This document shows positions 35,052 to 43,914 of a stretch of DNA of 64,000 bases, piece by piece; positions within the stretch are counted from its first letter, which is position 1; each line of letters begins with the position of its first letter. Source of the DNA: Bdellovibrio bacteriovorus (GTDB taxonomy: Bacteria > Bdellovibrionota > Bdellovibrionia > Bdellovibrionales > Bdellovibrionaceae). A program made the translations under genes and the position numbers. The notes beneath the pieces were generated by a model. It made no database searches, was not told the DNA's origin, and worked only from the letters and a program-made list of their open reading frames with translations. The stretch lies in contig NZ_LUKE01000003.1 in the NCBI RefSeq assembly GCF_001592735.1, forward strand, positions 489,565-553,564, given 5' to 3'.

Positions 35052-36496
35052 TATTTTTCCTCAATGACGACAAAAAGACGTCCTTGAGCCTCCATCTTGC
35101 GCTGTTCAGATTTTAACTTGGTCAAATTCAACTCGGCCGCTCCGGAATCTTCTTCGGCATTAATCACGGTCGCGGTGATGGATCGACCTTTGTTAAACAA
35201 ATCTGTTTGAGCTTTGGCCGCCGCACTTTGCAAGCGACTCATCTCGCTCGCATTTTCCACACGCTTACTCATTTCTGAATAACGACGATTGAGCTCAATC
35301 CATTGCGTTTCACTTTCAAGATTTTTCTTTTCACTCATAAGCTGCGCGGCTAAAGCGTCTTTTCTTGCCGCTCCACGGGCCGAGTTTTTCACTGAAGTAT
35401 CAAACATGTAAACCATGTTTAAACCCACTTTCCACGTCGGACGATCGGTATCCGCCAAGTGGCCAGAAATATCTGGAATGCGCGCCTCTGTTTCAAAAGA
35501 ATTGGTGTTATACGCACCAGAAAGAACGAAATCAGGACGATAAGCGTTGTCTGTTTCTTTTGCCACTAAAGCCGAGGCCCTGGCATTGAGGGCCATCATG
35601 TAGGCCTCTAAAGCCATCACTCGTTGGCGACCTGATTGATCAGGCTTCCCGTCCACCATGCTAGTGAGCGTGCGAGGTTTAGAAATATCCCCGGTGATTT
35701 CCGGAAAGCTATCGGCATCTGAAAGCTCTAAGTAATCGCGAATTTTTCGTTTTGCAGCGGCAAATTCATCTTCGGCAGAGACAAGTTGCAACTGACGGGC
35801 GGCGACCAATGCTTGTGCCGAATACAGATCCGCGCGATCACTGATTCCGTCATTAGTGCGTCGCCGTGTCCAACCTTCGATTCGTTTTGCACGCTCTAAA
35901 GACGCCCTGCCAATCTTCACATTTTCTTGCAGGTAAATATAATCCCAATACGCCGCTTCGGCTTCGACCAGTAACAGTTTTTTCTGTAAATCGTAACGTC
36001 CCACTTCGGCTTGAGTGACCGCATCTTGGCGCTGCCATCTTAAGCGGGTGCCGCTGCCAAAAGCGTCCTTCCACAAAGACTGACTTAAAGATAAGCCTAA
36101 GGTTCCATAGGCGAAATTTTGAAAGGCCGGAACAAAAAGATTTCCTTCATTCTGGATCTCGGCGGCTGTTCCCGATAAAGCCACATCCGTTCCAGAAGAG
36201 AATTTTTTAGACAACACGACTTTCGCATCTGTGGCAATCGTCTTCGAAGCCCCTAGCTGGGCAAACTGTCCCAAAGGACTTGTGTCATCCATATAGTTCA
36301 CTCCCGCCGACAACATCGGCACAAGCTCTATATCTCCCGCGATTCGGCGCTCTTCAGCCGCGGCCTGTGAAGCTTCGTAAGATTGCACATTTTTGTTTTT
36401 TTCAAGGACCGACTTAAGATACTCTTGTAAATCCATCGCAAGAGCTTGCGACCCGAAGGCAAGACAGAACAGTCCCACCAAGGCATTATTTTTCAT
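35051..36496 (-). CDS. TolC-family outer-membrane efflux protein
   Basis: The signal peptide MKNNALVGLFCLAFGSQALA is followed by two long alpha-helical repeats typical of TolC (for instance LLLVEAEAAYWDYIYLQENV and the matching late helix RYSEMSKRVENASEMSRLQS). The 481 aa length fits. It forms the outer-membrane channel for the RND pump encoded immediately downstream; the two overlap by one base. Confidence 0.88.
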   Translation of the reverse strand: MKNNALVGLFCLAFGSQALAMDLQEYLKSVLEKNKNVQSYEASQAAAEERRIAGDIELVPMLSAGVNYMDDTSPLGQFAQLGASKTIATDAKVVLSKKFSSGTDVALSGTAAEIQNEGNLFVPAFQNFAYGTLGLSLSQSLWKDAFGSGTRLRWQRQDAVTQAEVGRYDLQKKLLLVEAEAAYWDYIYLQENVKIGRASLERAKRIEGWTRRRTNDGISDRADLYSAQALVAARQLQLVSAEDEFAAAKRKIRDYLELSDADSFPEITGDISKPRTLTSMVDGKPDQSGRQRVMALEAYMMALNARASALVAKETDNAYRPDFVLSGAYNTNSFETEARIPDISGHLADTDRPTWKVGLNMVYMFDTSVKNSARGAARKDALAAQLMSEKKNLESETQWIELNRRYSEMSKRVENASEMSRLQSAAAKAQTDLFNKGRSITATVINAEEDSGAAELNLTKLKSEQRKMEAQGRLFVVIEEK

Positions 36497-36794
36497 GAAG
36501 ATATCCTTCTTCTAGATGATGACTCTGATACAAAACGCTAATGGATTTAGAGGGTCAAAGCAAACCCTAATTCCTTTAGAAACTCCCTGTATCTTTTGCC
36601 TAAAAAACGGACGAAAAATCTCAGGCCATTTTCTAAGACACTCCCTGGCGTAACTATCAAAAATTGTAAATTCATAAGCTCCAAACACCACTTAACGCGC
36701 AGCACATAAGGCCAACTAAATCCTGACAGATTGTTTTGTTGAAACTCACACACAGATGGGGCTTAATGATCCCGATTCGCAAAGGGGAGCGGAG

Positions 36795-37700
36795 ATGTTT
36801 TTCGGGGGGAAAGCTTTTATTACGACAATTATGACTGCGGTCATGATGTCGGCCGTTGCTACCGCACAAGTTTCGCCACAATCCACAGCTGCTATAGCAC
36901 CACCTAATCGCACGGATCCTGTCTATTCTGAATACTACACCATTGATGAAAATAACTTCGATGCCGAAGCTCGTAAAAACATGGGCTGGGGTTTTTCAGA
37001 CATCCCTGAACAACTTTCTGCCGACAATTTCGTACGCGCCGCAAAGATGTTGGTGGTGAACCTTTTAAAATGGACTTTGCATAACGAAACTCGTCCCACC
37101 CCCACGGACTCTTACATCCGCAAACTTCATTTTGGTCGATGGATCAATGATCCTACCGATGACACTTGCATGAACACGCGTGCCAAAGTTTTGGTTCGTG
37201 ACAGCGAAGACGCCGTCACCTTCCGCAATGGCAAGCAATGTGTGGTCGACATGGGGAAATGGCAAGACCCTTACTCTGGCCAAACTTTGGCAAATTCTCG
37301 CGAAATTCAAATCGATCATATGATTCCGTTAAAGCACGCTTACATGGCGGGCGCTTGGCAATGGGATTATAAGACTCGTTGCCTTTATGCGAATTATCTT
37401 GGTTATCGCAATCACTTGATTCCGGCGACAGTGAAAGAAAATACGTCTAAAGGGGCCCGTGCACCGAATGAATACCTTCCGTCCAATGAGTCATATCGCT
37501 GCCAGTACGTTAAAGACTGGTTGGCGATCAAACTCATCTGGCGTTTGAATATGACTCAAGACGAAGTCGAAGCGGTTCATTCTGTGGTTACAAACTTAAA
37601 CTGCAAAGTTTCAGACTTTAAAGTGTCTCAAGCAGATCTGAACAACCAACGTCAATACATCAATGACAATATTGAGTATTGCATGTTGAACAAACGATGA
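36795..37700 (+). CDS. Secreted HNH endonuclease (DUF1524-like)
   Basis: ATG 36795 has AGGGGA six bases upstream and starts a signal peptide (GGKAFITTIMTAVMMSAVATA). The catalytic segment EIQIDHMIPLKHAYMAGAWQ (about residues 174-193) has the DHxxPL of DUF1524 and other HNH nucleases, and the later NYLGYRNHLIPATVKENTSKGA supplies the second half. Six Cys suggest disulfides outside the cytoplasm. A predator could use it on prey DNA or RNA (inference). Its stop overlaps the RluA-type gene by four bases. Confidence 0.87.
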   Translation: MFFGGKAFITTIMTAVMMSAVATAQVSPQSTAAIAPPNRTDPVYSEYYTIDENNFDAEARKNMGWGFSDIPEQLSADNFVRAAKMLVVNLLKWTLHNETRPTPTDSYIRKLHFGRWINDPTDDTCMNTRAKVLVRDSEDAVTFRNGKQCVVDMGKWQDPYSGQTLANSREIQIDHMIPLKHAYMAGAWQWDYKTRCLYANYLGYRNHLIPATVKENTSKGARAPNEYLPSNESYRCQYVKDWLAIKLIWRLNMTQDEVEAVHSVVTNLNCKVSDFKVSQADLNNQRQYINDNIEYCMLNKR

Positions 37701-38371
37701 TCGAAATTCTTTTTGAAGATGATTATTTTTTAGCGGCGGTGAAGCCTTCGGGCCTTCCGTCGCAAGCCACTGTCGATAAAAGTCGTCCTGACTTCTTCAA
37801 CACCCTAAAAAAACAACTGCAAGAAGAGCGCGGTAAAGACTTTTACTTAGCTCTTCATCATCGTCTGGATCGGGATACTTCGGGTGTGATGATTTTTGCT
37901 AAAAATAAATTAGCTAACGAGCCTTTGGCAGATCTATTTAAAAAACATCAAATCCAAAAGACCTATCTGTGCCTCGCGCGCAAAAAAAAGAAGCTTGAAG
38001 AAAAATGGATCGTCGAAAATCACCTGCTAGAAAAGCGAGACGCTAAAACGAAAAAGATGAAAATGGTTTCGGTAAAATCAGGGGGCGACAAAGCACTCAC
38101 CCACTTTCAAACTCTAAAGATTTTTGACAAAGGTGTTTTGATTCAAGCCCAACCTCGCACCGGACGTATGCATCAAATCCGTGTGCATTTGGCAGAAAAC
38201 GGCATGGGAATTTTCGGAGATGATCTTTACGATGCACCCACAACCCCCAAGGCCGAAAGACTTATGTTACATGCCTTCGCTTTGGATTTTGTTCATCCGA
38301 TGACTCAAGAAAAAATTCGTCTTGAGGCGGCCCTTCCTGAAGCGATGACAAGTTTTATGGAGCTGCTTTAA
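37697..38371 (+). CDS. RluA-family pseudouridine synthase
   Basis: The catalytic Asp lies in HHRLDRDTSGVMIFAK (about residues 56-71). RTGRMHQIRVHLAENG is the second conserved motif. The 224 aa protein lacks the N-terminal S4 domain seen in RluC and RluD, so it is nearer RluA/TruC types that modify rRNA or tRNA. ATG 37697 overlaps the nuclease stop (ATGA), a pairing of unrelated functions that may only share expression. Confidence 0.88.
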   Translation: MIEILFEDDYFLAAVKPSGLPSQATVDKSRPDFFNTLKKQLQEERGKDFYLALHHRLDRDTSGVMIFAKNKLANEPLADLFKKHQIQKTYLCLARKKKKLEEKWIVENHLLEKRDAKTKKMKMVSVKSGGDKALTHFQTLKIFDKGVLIQAQPRTGRMHQIRVHLAENGMGIFGDDLYDAPTTPKAERLMLHAFALDFVHPMTQEKIRLEAALPEAMTSFMELL

Positions 38372-39507
38372 TCGTCGCGACTGAGCGATTGCCAAAGCGA
38401 ATCTCGCAGCGGCATATACAAAATCAGAATCAAGAACAAAGCCAAAACCACCGCGGGCCAGGTGTTGAGCCTAAAGACCAAGATAAAGCCCGAATATAAA
38501 AGCGAAAACGCCACGATACTAAAGGTGTAAAAACAAAAGTAGAACACCCAGCGCGCCCATTTAAAAAAACGAAACTGCGTCAGTCCCGCGGCGATTCCCA
38601 AGAAAATAAAAAGAAGAAAAACAAAGGAATATCCCTGATTCAAAGGTCGGATTTTTAAAAGCACCGGAATAGTATTAAAAACGACGAAAGCTCCCCCACC
38701 AAAAATCATCGACATCCCCAACCACGTCAAGGCCGCCCGCCCGTGATGATTCTTGCGACTGATCCAAAGCTGATATGCTATTACTAGGCACATAAAAATC
38801 ATCTGCACGACGATACACAAGTTGACGTTCGCCCAGGCTATGCGAAACACATAAAGGCTCACCCACACCGCCGAAATCAGGGCTTGGGCCATCGCAATGC
38901 TTTTCCAATAAGAAACACGTAAGGGGTGAACTAAAAAAAGAGGAACGATCGCGGCCCCAAACAGACCCCCACCCACCGCGTTCAAAGAACCTAAAATGAC
39001 GAACAGATTCTTCGGCAAGGCCAATTCTCGCGATGTGTAAATGGCCGAAGGCAGTGCCGCCACTAAAACTGAAAATCCGGCTAAGAAAAAGAAAGTCCCA
39101 GCAAGATCCCGATGACGTAAACTCCAGACCCAGCCCGCAATGCAAAACACCGCTACCCCCACGACTATCTGAATCCAAAATAAAACAGGAATGTCCTTTA
39201 TTTGCTTAGGCCGAGGCTGAAGATTCACTTCTTGGCCGCCACTTTGCAATCGGACTGAATCTTGGGAAACAATGCGGATGATTTGCTCTTGCCGGTCGAA
39301 AAAACGCCCTAGCTCCGCAAAACTATGCAGCTCTCCCGGCTCTGAAGTGAAATCCAGGTCATCCAAAGTGATCTGACCCTTCACAGAATCAATCACCATG
39401 CGCGGATGAAAAGAGGAGTTTAAGTGCGGAGGGGTCAATGCCGCCACGACGGTCCCTAAGACCGCAAAAAGCCCGATAACGAAAACCCACTTAAGCTCAC
39501 TCAACAT
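38368..39507 (-). CDS. Multi-pass membrane protein resembling a sensor input domain without a kinase
   Basis: An N-terminal membrane segment (about 7-25) is followed by a periplasmic stretch of some 75 residues, then seven or eight closely packed hydrophobic segments to the end. The arrangement recalls 7TM sensor modules that precede histidine kinases, and the final MPLRDSLWQSLSRDD resembles the linker just before the kinase, but the protein stops there. It may be a free-standing sensor or a truncated kinase. The tail overlaps the RluA-type gene by four bases. No clear ribosome site is seen. Confidence 0.55.
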   Translation of the reverse strand: MLSELKWVFVIGLFAVLGTVVAALTPPHLNSSFHPRMVIDSVKGQITLDDLDFTSEPGELHSFAELGRFFDRQEQIIRIVSQDSVRLQSGGQEVNLQPRPKQIKDIPVLFWIQIVVGVAVFCIAGWVWSLRHRDLAGTFFFLAGFSVLVAALPSAIYTSRELALPKNLFVILGSLNAVGGGLFGAAIVPLFLVHPLRVSYWKSIAMAQALISAVWVSLYVFRIAWANVNLCIVVQMIFMCLVIAYQLWISRKNHHGRAALTWLGMSMIFGGGAFVVFNTIPVLLKIRPLNQGYSFVFLLFIFLGIAAGLTQFRFFKWARWVFYFCFYTFSIVAFSLLYSGFILVFRLNTWPAVVLALFLILILYMPLRDSLWQSLSRDD

Positions 39508-39598
39508 GAGAGCTATTTTACAGTTAGCATCGTGAAAAAGGCCACATTTAAAAAATCAAATTTTCGAATTGAAACCCGCTTCTTGTGCCTAAAAGAAA

Positions 39599-40006
39599 CT
39601 ATGAAGGAAATGTTTCAAATTTCTTAACACTCTCAAGGCCCTCATCCCAGTTAGCACGACTCGCACAAAAAATATGCGCATTGGGCTTTATCGTGACCTC
39701 AGTATCAAGGCTCCCAGCAGGAACAACGACAAGCTTTCCGTCCATCTGCAGATTAGGTAAGGCCGAGCCACACTCTTGGCAAAAACTTTTCGTGTGCCTC
39801 GTCGAAGGAAGAATAAATGTTTGAACCTTCGCCACCCCCGAAATCCAATTCAGGTGGCCCCCCGCGGAAAACAAATTAGCTCCATGAGCTGAACCTGTGT
39901 CCTTCTGACAGAATTTGCAATGACATAAAAAGAAGCTCTCAAACTCTCCCACCATTTCAAATTTCACCTGACCACAAAGACAAGATCCCGAATATTTTTT
40001 GTTCAT
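39599..40006 (-). CDS. GFA (CENP-V/GFA) family zinc protein
   Basis: This 135 aa protein has the zinc-binding cysteines of the GFA fold: GSCLCGQVKF, FLCHCKFCQKDTGSAHG and SFCQECGSALPN. Named for glutathione-dependent formaldehyde-activating enzyme, most members have unknown substrates. No formaldehyde-oxidation genes lie nearby. It is divergent from the DUF2834-type gene, with 29 bases between starts. Confidence 0.87.
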   Translation of the reverse strand: MNKKYSGSCLCGQVKFEMVGEFESFFLCHCKFCQKDTGSAHGANLFSAGGHLNWISGVAKVQTFILPSTRHTKSFCQECGSALPNLQMDGKLVVVPAGSLDTEVTIKPNAHIFCASRANWDEGLESVKKFETFPS

Positions 40007-40035
40007 AAACTTCCTCGAACAGGTTAAAATGAAGC

Positions 40036-40353
40036 ATGCGCAGAATATGGCTTCTTCTTGCTTTGGTTGGAACTGTTGTTCCTTATTCTTACATTATCCC
40101 GTTCTTTGTTGAACATGGAATAGATATCGCTCTGTTTTTCGAACTTCTTTTTGCCAATAGCGTCTCGCGATTCTTCGCGATAGATCTTGTCATCTCCTCG
40201 GTCGCATTTCTTTTATGGTCTTATACGGACGCGAAAAAAAACAAAATTCCAGGATGGTGGACCATTCTTGCCGCCAACATGCTCGTGGGCCTTTCACTCT
40301 CTTTGCCGCTCTATCTATTTAAGCGCTCTGCGATGGCTAGCAAAGCACACTAA
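40036..40353 (+). CDS. DUF2834 family small membrane protein
   Basis: This 105 aa protein has three hydrophobic segments (about 4-25, 45-63 and 77-93). The pattern PYSYIIPFFVEHGIDIALFF, then FAIDLVISSVAFLLWSYTDA, then IPGWWTILAANMLVGLSLSL is that of DUF2834. The function is unknown. It probably shares a short divergent control region with the GFA gene. Confidence 0.75.
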   Translation: MRRIWLLLALVGTVVPYSYIIPFFVEHGIDIALFFELLFANSVSRFFAIDLVISSVAFLLWSYTDAKKNKIPGWWTILAANMLVGLSLSLPLYLFKRSAMASKAH

Positions 40354-40424
40354 TTTCTGGTTCGCCGGATAAAAACCGACGTAAAAACTTCGACCCAGCA
40401 ATTTTCAACAGATTGGCGAGGACC

Positions 40425-41234
40425 CTATTTTTTCCCTACCCTAAACCAGTCCACATTTAAACAACGTAACGTTTCTGAATTGGCGTTTGTCACTTCCTTC
40501 GTTGCTGTTTCAATTGCATTGATAAGCACCTTGCGAATTTTTTTGGCCGCAATATCGGACAATACCATAGGGCCTGAGTAAAATAGATCTTCGTCTGACT
40601 GATTTTCCATGGACTTCAATCCCTGTACTCGCCAATTCATTCGGTGTCGCATCACAAATGGAGAGTCATGGCCCAAATGAGTCACCTGTGGCCCGAGCTC
40701 CATACCATGTTTAGCTTTTACGATAAGGTTTTTTTCTAAGAGAAAATCCACAACTTTTGCGACAAGGGATCTATCCAAAGAAAGATGATCCGCAATTTCT
40801 GCCACAGTTCTAAGCTCAGGTATAGATACGCCTAAGCGAATGGCACTATAATACCAATGAGAGTAAAAGGTCGCCCGGTCTTCGTCATTTAGCTTTTCAT
40901 GCTTGATTCTATTTTTTAAAGCTTGTGTAGATTCCTTTCGCACAAGCAGCTGTTTATTCAAAATATCCTTTAGCTCTTTCGTTCCGGCGCGAGCTTTCTG
41001 TATTAAAAGCAAAAAATACTCCCTTTCAAGCTCCGACATCCCGATAAAGTCCGCAACACCTACAGCTTGCTCTAAGGTTAAGTCCCGATCTCCGCGAAAA
41101 ATCTGACTCATCACAACTGAGTTGACTCCTAAATGCTGAGATATCTGACGAAGCTGTCCATGCCCCCCTCGAGGTTGCGCCGCGATCCAATTATTTATAG
41201 CCGCCTTGTAGTCATCAAAATCCAAAATAGACAC
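40425..41234 (-). CDS. TIGR02147/DUF4423 family HTH regulator
   Basis: Residues 25-75 form an Xre-like helix-turn-helix (LRQISQHLGVNSVVMSQIFR, then LEQAVGVADFIGMSELEREY). The rest is the helical and winged region of the TIGR02147 family, common in Bdellovibrio and Fibrobacter (FYSHWYYSAIRLGV, AEIADHLSLDRSLVAKVVDF). GTG 41234 has AGGGGG six bases upstream and gives 269 aa; the open frame runs on to 41282 without support. It is divergent from a lipoprotein gene, its probable target. Confidence 0.87.
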   Translation of the reverse strand: MSILDFDDYKAAINNWIAAQPRGGHGQLRQISQHLGVNSVVMSQIFRGDRDLTLEQAVGVADFIGMSELEREYFLLLIQKARAGTKELKDILNKQLLVRKESTQALKNRIKHEKLNDEDRATFYSHWYYSAIRLGVSIPELRTVAEIADHLSLDRSLVAKVVDFLLEKNLIVKAKHGMELGPQVTHLGHDSPFVMRHRMNWRVQGLKSMENQSDEDLFYSGPMVLSDIAAKKIRKVLINAIETATKEVTNANSETLRCLNVDWFRVGKK

Positions 41235-41359
41235 CGGAAGCCCCCCTAAAAATAGCAAAAATGTTAACTTTAAAGATAACAAATAAAATATTAAATGTAT
41301 TCAAATTGTCTATTTTTATTAAACTGCTAATGTGATGCACAGTGAACATGGAGGTCGTC

Positions 41360-42439
41360 ATGGACATCTTTAAAGTCTTACTAACTTCGTCGGTAACATT
41401 ATTATTTTGTGCCTGCGAAGTTTCTACGTCAGGCGACGGCAAAAGTCCCAGCGGATTTCCATATGGCTACAGCCAAGAAAAGGCGGACGGCGGAGTCGAT
41501 GGAGGCGGTGGCAATGCGGTCGTTTGCCGAAATCAAGACGGCACCATCGAATCAGCAGAGCTCTTAGATCTTTTCGAAGGCTCAGCGATGTATGGCCTTA
41601 ACATTCAACGGTCGGCAAACCCTTTTAATACTCAAGTTGAAAAAGCTCTTGAGGTCATCCCGCCCAACTCTAGGCAGTTGATCGCTGCTTATGCCAATAT
41701 TGTGCAAAGGAAAATGACAATATTGCCGCCGAATACAAAACTGGATAAAATTGATGACTCCTACGAAGTGGTACTTCCTAGTCAATGCCAAGTGGAACAG
41801 CTTGCAAGATTTTACTCCGAAGAGCGCATTTTAATAAGTGGAGATCTGTGGTCCTTCTTAAGCGAAACGGACCGTGCCGCATTGATTCTTCATGAAGCCA
41901 CTTATGCCGCCAACCGAATAGTGGGAGCTTCTGATTCGCGCAGATCACGACATATCGTCGCTCACCTTTTTGATCCATCGACAAGGTGGACCGACGTAAA
42001 AACAGACGTGCCTTCTAAAGCGCTAACATGCATCGCGATGAACGACCGCGTTTTATTTTCGGCTTTTCAAAACGGATCCAAAGACTGGATTTTGAATTTT
42101 GAAATTCTTGGACACTCGCAGGTCGTCAGCAAGAAATTTGCAATTATTCCTTCTGCCACGAAATTAGATTTCAATGAAGCTGCGAACTTCCCTGTCTCTA
42201 GTGGCAGCGATAAGGTTGGACAGTCGACGAAGCTTGCGACATCTTTAATCTCCTCTTTTGAAGGAGAAGATATTCTTGTCATAGAGAGGACGTGGGAAAA
42301 CCCTAGATCTTCAGAAGGGCAAATAATCTCAGGCTATCAAACACCACGTTACTATTTAACATGGACTTCGGGATCTTTTCCGAAAGATAAGTCCTCAAAA
42401 ATGGTTCTCAATTGCTCAGTGAAAATAACTCAGCCTTAG
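41360..42439 (+). CDS. Secreted putative lipoprotein next to the TIGR02147 regulator
   Basis: ATG 41360 has GGAGG five bases upstream. The N-terminus MDIFKVLLTSSVTLLFCAC ends in a marginal lipobox (FCAC). A Gly/Asp-rich linker (DGGVDGGGGNAVVC) leads to a globular part containing LILHEATYAANRIV, a HExx helix that recurs in Bdellovibrio secreted proteins but lacks the full HExxH of metalloproteases. The C-terminal half is strand-rich. The function is unknown. Divergence from the regulator, with about 125 bases between starts, suggests coregulation. Confidence 0.7.
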   Translation: MDIFKVLLTSSVTLLFCACEVSTSGDGKSPSGFPYGYSQEKADGGVDGGGGNAVVCRNQDGTIESAELLDLFEGSAMYGLNIQRSANPFNTQVEKALEVIPPNSRQLIAAYANIVQRKMTILPPNTKLDKIDDSYEVVLPSQCQVEQLARFYSEERILISGDLWSFLSETDRAALILHEATYAANRIVGASDSRRSRHIVAHLFDPSTRWTDVKTDVPSKALTCIAMNDRVLFSAFQNGSKDWILNFEILGHSQVVSKKFAIIPSATKLDFNEAANFPVSSGSDKVGQSTKLATSLISSFEGEDILVIERTWENPRSSEGQIISGYQTPRYYLTWTSGSFPKDKSSKMVLNCSVKITQP

Positions 42440-42460
42440 CATTCTGATTCCCAAAAACGA

Positions 42461-42473
42461 GGCACCATTCCTT
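42461..42473 (+). repeat. GGCACCA-motif copy 1
   Basis: GGCACCATTCCTT, also present inverted at 44111-44123 and direct at 44824. It lies between the lipoprotein gene and the NlpC-like gene. It shares GGCACCA with the tRNA-Leu 3' end at 45007. Confidence 0.6.
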
Positions 42474-42558
42474 ACGATTATCGAACTGCCATTTTGGATA
42501 TATGCTTTAAAACCGACTTGAAGCTTTGATGCGACGCCGGATATTGGACATAATCGAA
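42472..42558 (+). repeat. Diverged direct repeat, copy A
   Basis: This 87-base stretch aligns with 44131-44218. The first 27 bases match at 24 positions (shared core CGATTATCGAAC) and the last 34 at 24 positions, with a weaker middle and one indel. Both copies lie just upstream of a gene start. Confidence 0.55.
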
Positions 42559-42595
42559 ATTTTGGCGGGATTAATAAAGTCTATACCTCAAGAGC

Positions 42596-43519
42596 ATGCT
42601 CCGTGTTAAAAGTGACTTCATGAAGATTCATGCGAGCAAATCAGACTTAAAAAAATGGATCAAGTGTGTTCCAACTGAAGGAGATCTTTTCTTTTTTGAC
42701 GATGCTTGCCTAAAGAAGATCAAAAAAAATTCCGTCACAATCCTTTCCCCGGCAAAAGCTAAAGATCCAGCTATGCAGATATGGGACCTAAATTCTCGAA
42801 GCTGGTACGGATACTCTTTAAATAATTCAAAAGCCTGCGCTTGGATGCCACCGGGAATGATGGCGACCCTCGAAAAAAGTTTATTAAATGAAATCATAAA
42901 ATGCCAAATTAGAATGGGTGTTCCGTCATTCATAAAAACGACACTTTTGCCAAAATCAGTGCAAAAGCTGCTACCGCAGTTTGGTAAATATAGCTGGGCG
43001 AACGCTGAAGATTGGGCAAAGCTTTCGACACCGCAAAAGGCCACAGTGCTTCATGGTTGGTTTGTTCAGAACGAAATTGTTAGCTATAAAAGCTACAACT
43101 TTAGAAGTTTGCCGATTGAAGCAAAGAATGAAATTCGGCGATTAAATATAAAACATCTCTTGAATAGTTTTGAATCTTCGTCCGGCCCAAACTGCATGGG
43201 ACTTGTGGCTGGCGCAATATCATCAAAGGAAGATAGAGTTTCGTTAATAAAGACATGGCTCCATGAAAAACCTTTTTTAAATACGCTTCGCCAAGAAAAG
43301 TTCTCTCCAATTAAAGATCTGCATCCCCAAGCAAGAGACGTCCTAGTTTTTAAAGCGCAAAACAAGGTGGTCCATGCCGCCTACTGCATTGATGCCGAAT
43401 TTTACATAGAAAAGCCCGGCCAAGATTTCTATGAGCCGTACCGGATTTCAAAATTTAAAAAATGGAATACGGAGTGGCCAGAAACCACATTAACGATTTG
43501 GCGAAGAGCTAAAATTTAG
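42596..43519 (+). CDS. Putative papain-fold (NlpC/P60-like) protein
   Basis: No family is certain. Near the C-terminus GPNCMGLVAGAI (about residues 197-208) could carry a nucleophilic Cys, and ARDVLVFKAQNKVVHAAYCI (about residues 247-266) has the hydrophobic GDLVxF...H pattern of NlpC/P60 enzymes, ending in the candidate His. There is no signal peptide. Codons are A/T-rich compared with neighbours, suggesting acquisition. The start is uncertain: ATG 42596 or, in the same frame, ATG 42620, neither with a strong ribosome site. GGCACCA-type motifs lie on both sides. Confidence 0.5.
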   Translation: MLRVKSDFMKIHASKSDLKKWIKCVPTEGDLFFFDDACLKKIKKNSVTILSPAKAKDPAMQIWDLNSRSWYGYSLNNSKACAWMPPGMMATLEKSLLNEIIKCQIRMGVPSFIKTTLLPKSVQKLLPQFGKYSWANAEDWAKLSTPQKATVLHGWFVQNEIVSYKSYNFRSLPIEAKNEIRRLNIKHLLNSFESSSGPNCMGLVAGAISSKEDRVSLIKTWLHEKPFLNTLRQEKFSPIKDLHPQARDVLVFKAQNKVVHAAYCIDAEFYIEKPGQDFYEPYRISKFKKWNTEWPETTLTIWRRAKI

Positions 43520-43540
43520 ACGACTCTTCACTCCAAGAGT

Positions 43541-43550
43541 GGAGCACCAC
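43541..43550 (+). repeat. GGCACCA-motif copy 2 (imperfect)
   Basis: GGAGCACCAC follows the NlpC-like gene by 21 bases and differs from GGGGCACCAC of the tRNA-Leu end by one base. It is the weakest copy and could be chance. Confidence 0.3.
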
Positions 43551-43555
43551 TGCAT

Positions 43556-43914
43556 CTATTCTTGAGCCTTCGCCCACTCTGATTTTAGATTCAATTGCCC
43601 CGCCCATTTTTCCAAATAAGAAAGATCTACTTCCGTGAAACTCAGAATTTCACGCACGTCTAAAAGATGTTTCTCTGATCCGCCTTCTCGATAGAATTCA
43701 AGTTTTTTAATTATAACATCTTCAGGAGTGGCAATGTAAGCCTCCAATCCCGGAATAATTTCTACTTTTTGGCGACGATTCAGTTCAGATTTGGAAATTT
43801 CTGAATTCTTATTAAGAACGATATCCACTTTAATTCCGGAGTCCTGATGTATAAGATTGAAGGAGCCTCTGCGCATCACCTCACTAGTTTCAATACTTCA
43901 ATAGGACCTAACAT
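43556..43914 (-). pseudogene. Nucleotidyltransferase-like gene with internal deletion
   Basis: The readable 107-codon C-terminal part (RRGSFNLIHQDSGIKVDIVL, then IATPEDVIIKKLEFYREGGS) is typical of the second half of AbiEii-like or MNT-like nucleotidyltransferases. The N-terminal catalytic part is missing. An ATG at 43914 overlaps the upstream gene's stop (TGATG) and begins MLGPIEVLKLVR, then hits a stop; the homologous reading resumes in another frame at about 43900. This fits loss of the middle of the gene with a frame change. Homologues carry roughly 60-70 more N-terminal residues (from memory). Confidence 0.6.

Noticed and set aside
41360..42439. Zinc metalloprotease call for the lipoprotein
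   Set aside because: Only HE followed by ATYAA is present; the HExxH second His is missing.
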